Part shown: positions 5,688-6,483 of the stretch, piece by piece
Numbering within the stretch: the stretch's first letter is position 1
How the letters are laid out: each line of letters starts with the position of its first letter
Origin: Clostridiales bacterium
GTDB taxonomy: Bacteria > Bacillota > Clostridia > Christensenellales > CAG-138
DNA: 6,483 bases
NCBI GenBank assembly: GCA_031270585.1
Contig: JAISXK010000018.1
Location: 1 to 6,483, forward strand
Reading direction: 5' to 3'
Notes under the pieces: model-generated
Seen by the model: the letters and a program-made list of their open reading frames with translations, nothing else
Told to the model about the DNA's origin: nothing
Database searches by the model: none
Made by a program: the position numbers and the translations under genes

Positions 5688-6246
5688 AAGAATCAATTCG
5701 TTTGTAGCGGATTTTAGCGGCGGAGTGCGTGAAGCGGGGCACCGGCATAACGGGGAACCTGCCATCAGGATCATCAAAACCTCGCAAAAGGCTGTATCCC
5801 GAATTTTGTGTGAACTCCATAGATGCAAGATAGAGCGAAACTATTGTTGGGCGGGGAAGCCGGAGAGCGGCTTATTCGCTTTGACCGTGTCGTAGCGCAA
5901 CGGTGGCGGTCTGCCACGGAGTGCGCCCACCGCCCGGCGGGCGTTCATGTTACCCTACAAAAATGGTACAATAGAAGAAACAAACCAAGCGGGAGATACA
6001 AGAGAATGGGCTAGATTATGTTCACGAATGATTTCGTTTGTACGCAAAGGCTTGATTCACGCGGGTTGCAGGATACGCGACAATATTTTTCGCCCCCCAA
6101 ACCAACTAAAAATAAGCCCAAGGCGAGATAAGATGGCAGGTAACCACAAAAAAGCGCCCCCGTGGGATGTCACGAAAGACAGCTGCGGGACAATGTTCAA
6201 AAAAGCGCCGGCTTAATTGGCGGTTCAATGAAAAGATGACAAAAAA
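5688..6246. other. Long stretch without a convincing gene, downstream of zapA
   Basis: No ORF here has a recognisable family, and none combines good length with a proper ribosome binding site. No clear terminator for zapA is seen. The first half is GC-rich and contains several stem-loops (5834-5943). The second half is richer in A. It has an extended -10-like site TGGTACAAT (5964-5972) and a GGGAG (5991-5995) followed by a start-stop pair ATGGGCTAG (6006-6014). Next come two tiny ORFs one base apart, 6018-6131 (37 codons) and 6133-6216 (27 codons), the second containing the in-frame 12-bp direct repeat CAAAAAAGCGCC (6147-6158 and 6198-6209). It may be decayed sequence, a non-coding RNA locus or debris from earlier insertions. 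Confidence 0.6.
5834..5943 (+). other. Cluster of three stem-loops, possible structured RNA
   Basis: Three consecutive foldable elements are present. First, AGCGAA (5834-5839) pairs with TTCGCT (5875-5880), enclosing AAGCCG-GAGAG-CGGCTT (5857-5873). Second, CGCA (5896-5899) pairs with TGCG (5922-5925) around GTGGC-GGTCT-GCCAC (5903-5917). Third, CGCCC-GGC-GGGCG spans 5931-5943. All pairs are Watson-Crick. I recognise no Rfam family and see no U-tract terminator after the last stem. The position after zapA recalls the zapA-ssrS (6S RNA) order of gammaproteobacteria, but no 6S-type long closing stem was found. Confidence 0.3.
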
Positions 6247-6284
6247 ACCAGCGGAACGCTTGATAAATCAGGCTTTCCGCCGGT
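6241..6284 (-). terminator. Long imperfect palindrome with a U tract on the minus strand
   Basis: Positions 6247-6284 form a hairpin of 19 facing positions with 15 Watson-Crick pairs: ACC/GGT, GCGGAA/TTCCGC, GC/GC and TGAT/ATCA, plus one G-T pair, two mismatches and an AA centre. On the minus strand the stem runs straight into seven T residues (6247-6241), the form of a strong intrinsic terminator for leftward transcription. On the plus strand no T tract follows. It lies immediately before the transposase promoter. It may belong to the insertion sequence or be the target-site terminator of a minus-strand gene now displaced to the right. Confidence 0.6.
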
Positions 6285-6345
6285 AAAGAGTCCTCAAATC
6301 TGGTATAATTTTTGTGGAGCAAAAACTAAAAAAAGAGACTCTTTA
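6284..6345 (+). promoter_or_regulatory. Transposase promoter bracketed by a 9-bp inverted repeat
   Basis: TGGTATAAT (6301-6309) is a perfect extended -10, with no recognisable -35. The start point would be near 6315, leaving a leader of about 30 nt. TAAAGAGTC (6284-6292) lies upstream of the promoter, and its exact reverse complement GACTCTTTA (6337-6345) covers the bases between the weak AAAAGAG ribosome binding site (6331-6337) and the first base of the ATG. Transcripts made from this promoter lack the left arm; transcripts entering from outside carry both arms. Confidence 0.65.
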
Positions 6346-6483
6346 TGGCTAAGATCATATCACAATTCAGCATTTTTGACTATAGCGAAATTGATGTTTT
6401 GGGGGACATTGAGCGGTTGCGGCTGGCGTTTGACGGGATAGACGACGAGCCGCTTATGCGCGCCCTTGAGAAAAAGCGCGGGA
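6285..6483 (+). mobile_element. Left end of an insertion sequence (IS1182/IS5-like), truncated by the window
   Basis: The element is inferred from the transposase N-terminus at 6345 and the promoter and inverted repeat just before it. The exact left boundary cannot be set because the right terminal repeat lies beyond the window. The most likely boundary is near 6275-6292, next to the palindrome at 6247-6284. The bases from about 6230 to 6345 are clearly more A/T-rich than the zapA side, consistent with an acquired segment. Confidence 0.55.
6345..6483 (+). CDS. Transposase N-terminus, partial (IS1182/IS5-like DDE family)
   Basis: Forty-six codons are visible before the window ends. The start MAKIISQFSIFDYSEIDVLG, the run GDIERLRL (20-27) and the block DEPLMRALEKKRG (34-46) match the N-terminal pattern I know from clostridial DDE transposases with a DUF772-type N-terminal domain, usually annotated as IS1182 or IS5-like. 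The DDE catalytic core lies outside the window, so neither intactness nor exact family can be judged. The ribosome binding site is weak (AAAAGAG, 7 nt before the ATG), as is common for transposases kept at low expression. The frame is open to the window edge. The family assignment is from memory of the motif and is moderately secure. Confidence 0.7.
   Translation, partial: MAKIISQFSIFDYSEIDVLGDIERLRLAFDGIDDEPLMRALEKKRG

Noticed and set aside
5647..5895. 82-codon plus-strand ORF beginning inside the 3' end of zapA
   Set aside because: It overlaps zapA in another frame, has no clear ribosome binding site or recognisable motif, and its composition looks like random translation of a GC-rich stretch.

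Overview
The window reads as chromosomal DNA of a Gram-positive-type anaerobe, most likely an uncultured clostridial lineage (Firmicutes/Bacillota). This rests on strong AGGAG-type ribosome binding sites in front of most genes, a lipoprotein-anchored FMN/FAD reductase of the extracytosolic type seen in gut and sediment clostridia, a membrane-anchored Amidase_3 cell-wall hydrolase with a Pro/Thr/Ala linker, a ZapA of the Firmicutes type, and a GC-rich third-position bias. No 16S rRNA or other taxonomic marker is present, so the assignment is inference.

Layout, left to right. Four genes lie on the minus strand and read leftward: a ZIP-family metal transporter (4352-5116), an N-acetylmuramoyl-L-alanine amidase (3253-4281), tryptophanyl-tRNA synthetase trpS (2146-3141) and a secreted flavoprotein reductase (48-1862). 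The transporter and amidase are separated by 70 bp with no convincing internal promoter, but with a near-perfect 34-bp inverted repeat, so they may be co-transcribed. trpS has its own TTGCAA-17-TATAAT promoter and ends in a GC-rich hairpin with a U tract. The reductase then has its own TTGCCA-17-TATATT promoter and a hairpin at the predicted 5' end of its mRNA.

Divergent from the transporter, zapA (5331-5687, plus strand) encodes the FtsZ-associated division protein. It is followed by about 650 bp without a convincing gene (5688-6344). This stretch holds a cluster of short stem-loops just after zapA, a weak promoter-like site with two tiny ORFs, and a long terminator-like palindrome. The right edge carries the first 46 codons of an insertion-sequence transposase (6345 onward, cut by the window end). 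Its extended -10 promoter is bracketed by a 9-bp inverted repeat whose right arm covers the region just before the start codon. That arrangement resembles the read-through protection known from IS10 and IS50.

The genes do not form one pathway. trpS is translation, zapA division, the amidase wall remodelling, the ZIP protein metal uptake and the flavoprotein probably anaerobic respiration outside the membrane. The points most worth following up are the reductase, which keeps the fumarate-reductase fold but appears to lack the usual dicarboxylate-binding and proton-donating residues, and the regulatory architecture of the transposon end. I see no complete new multi-gene system.
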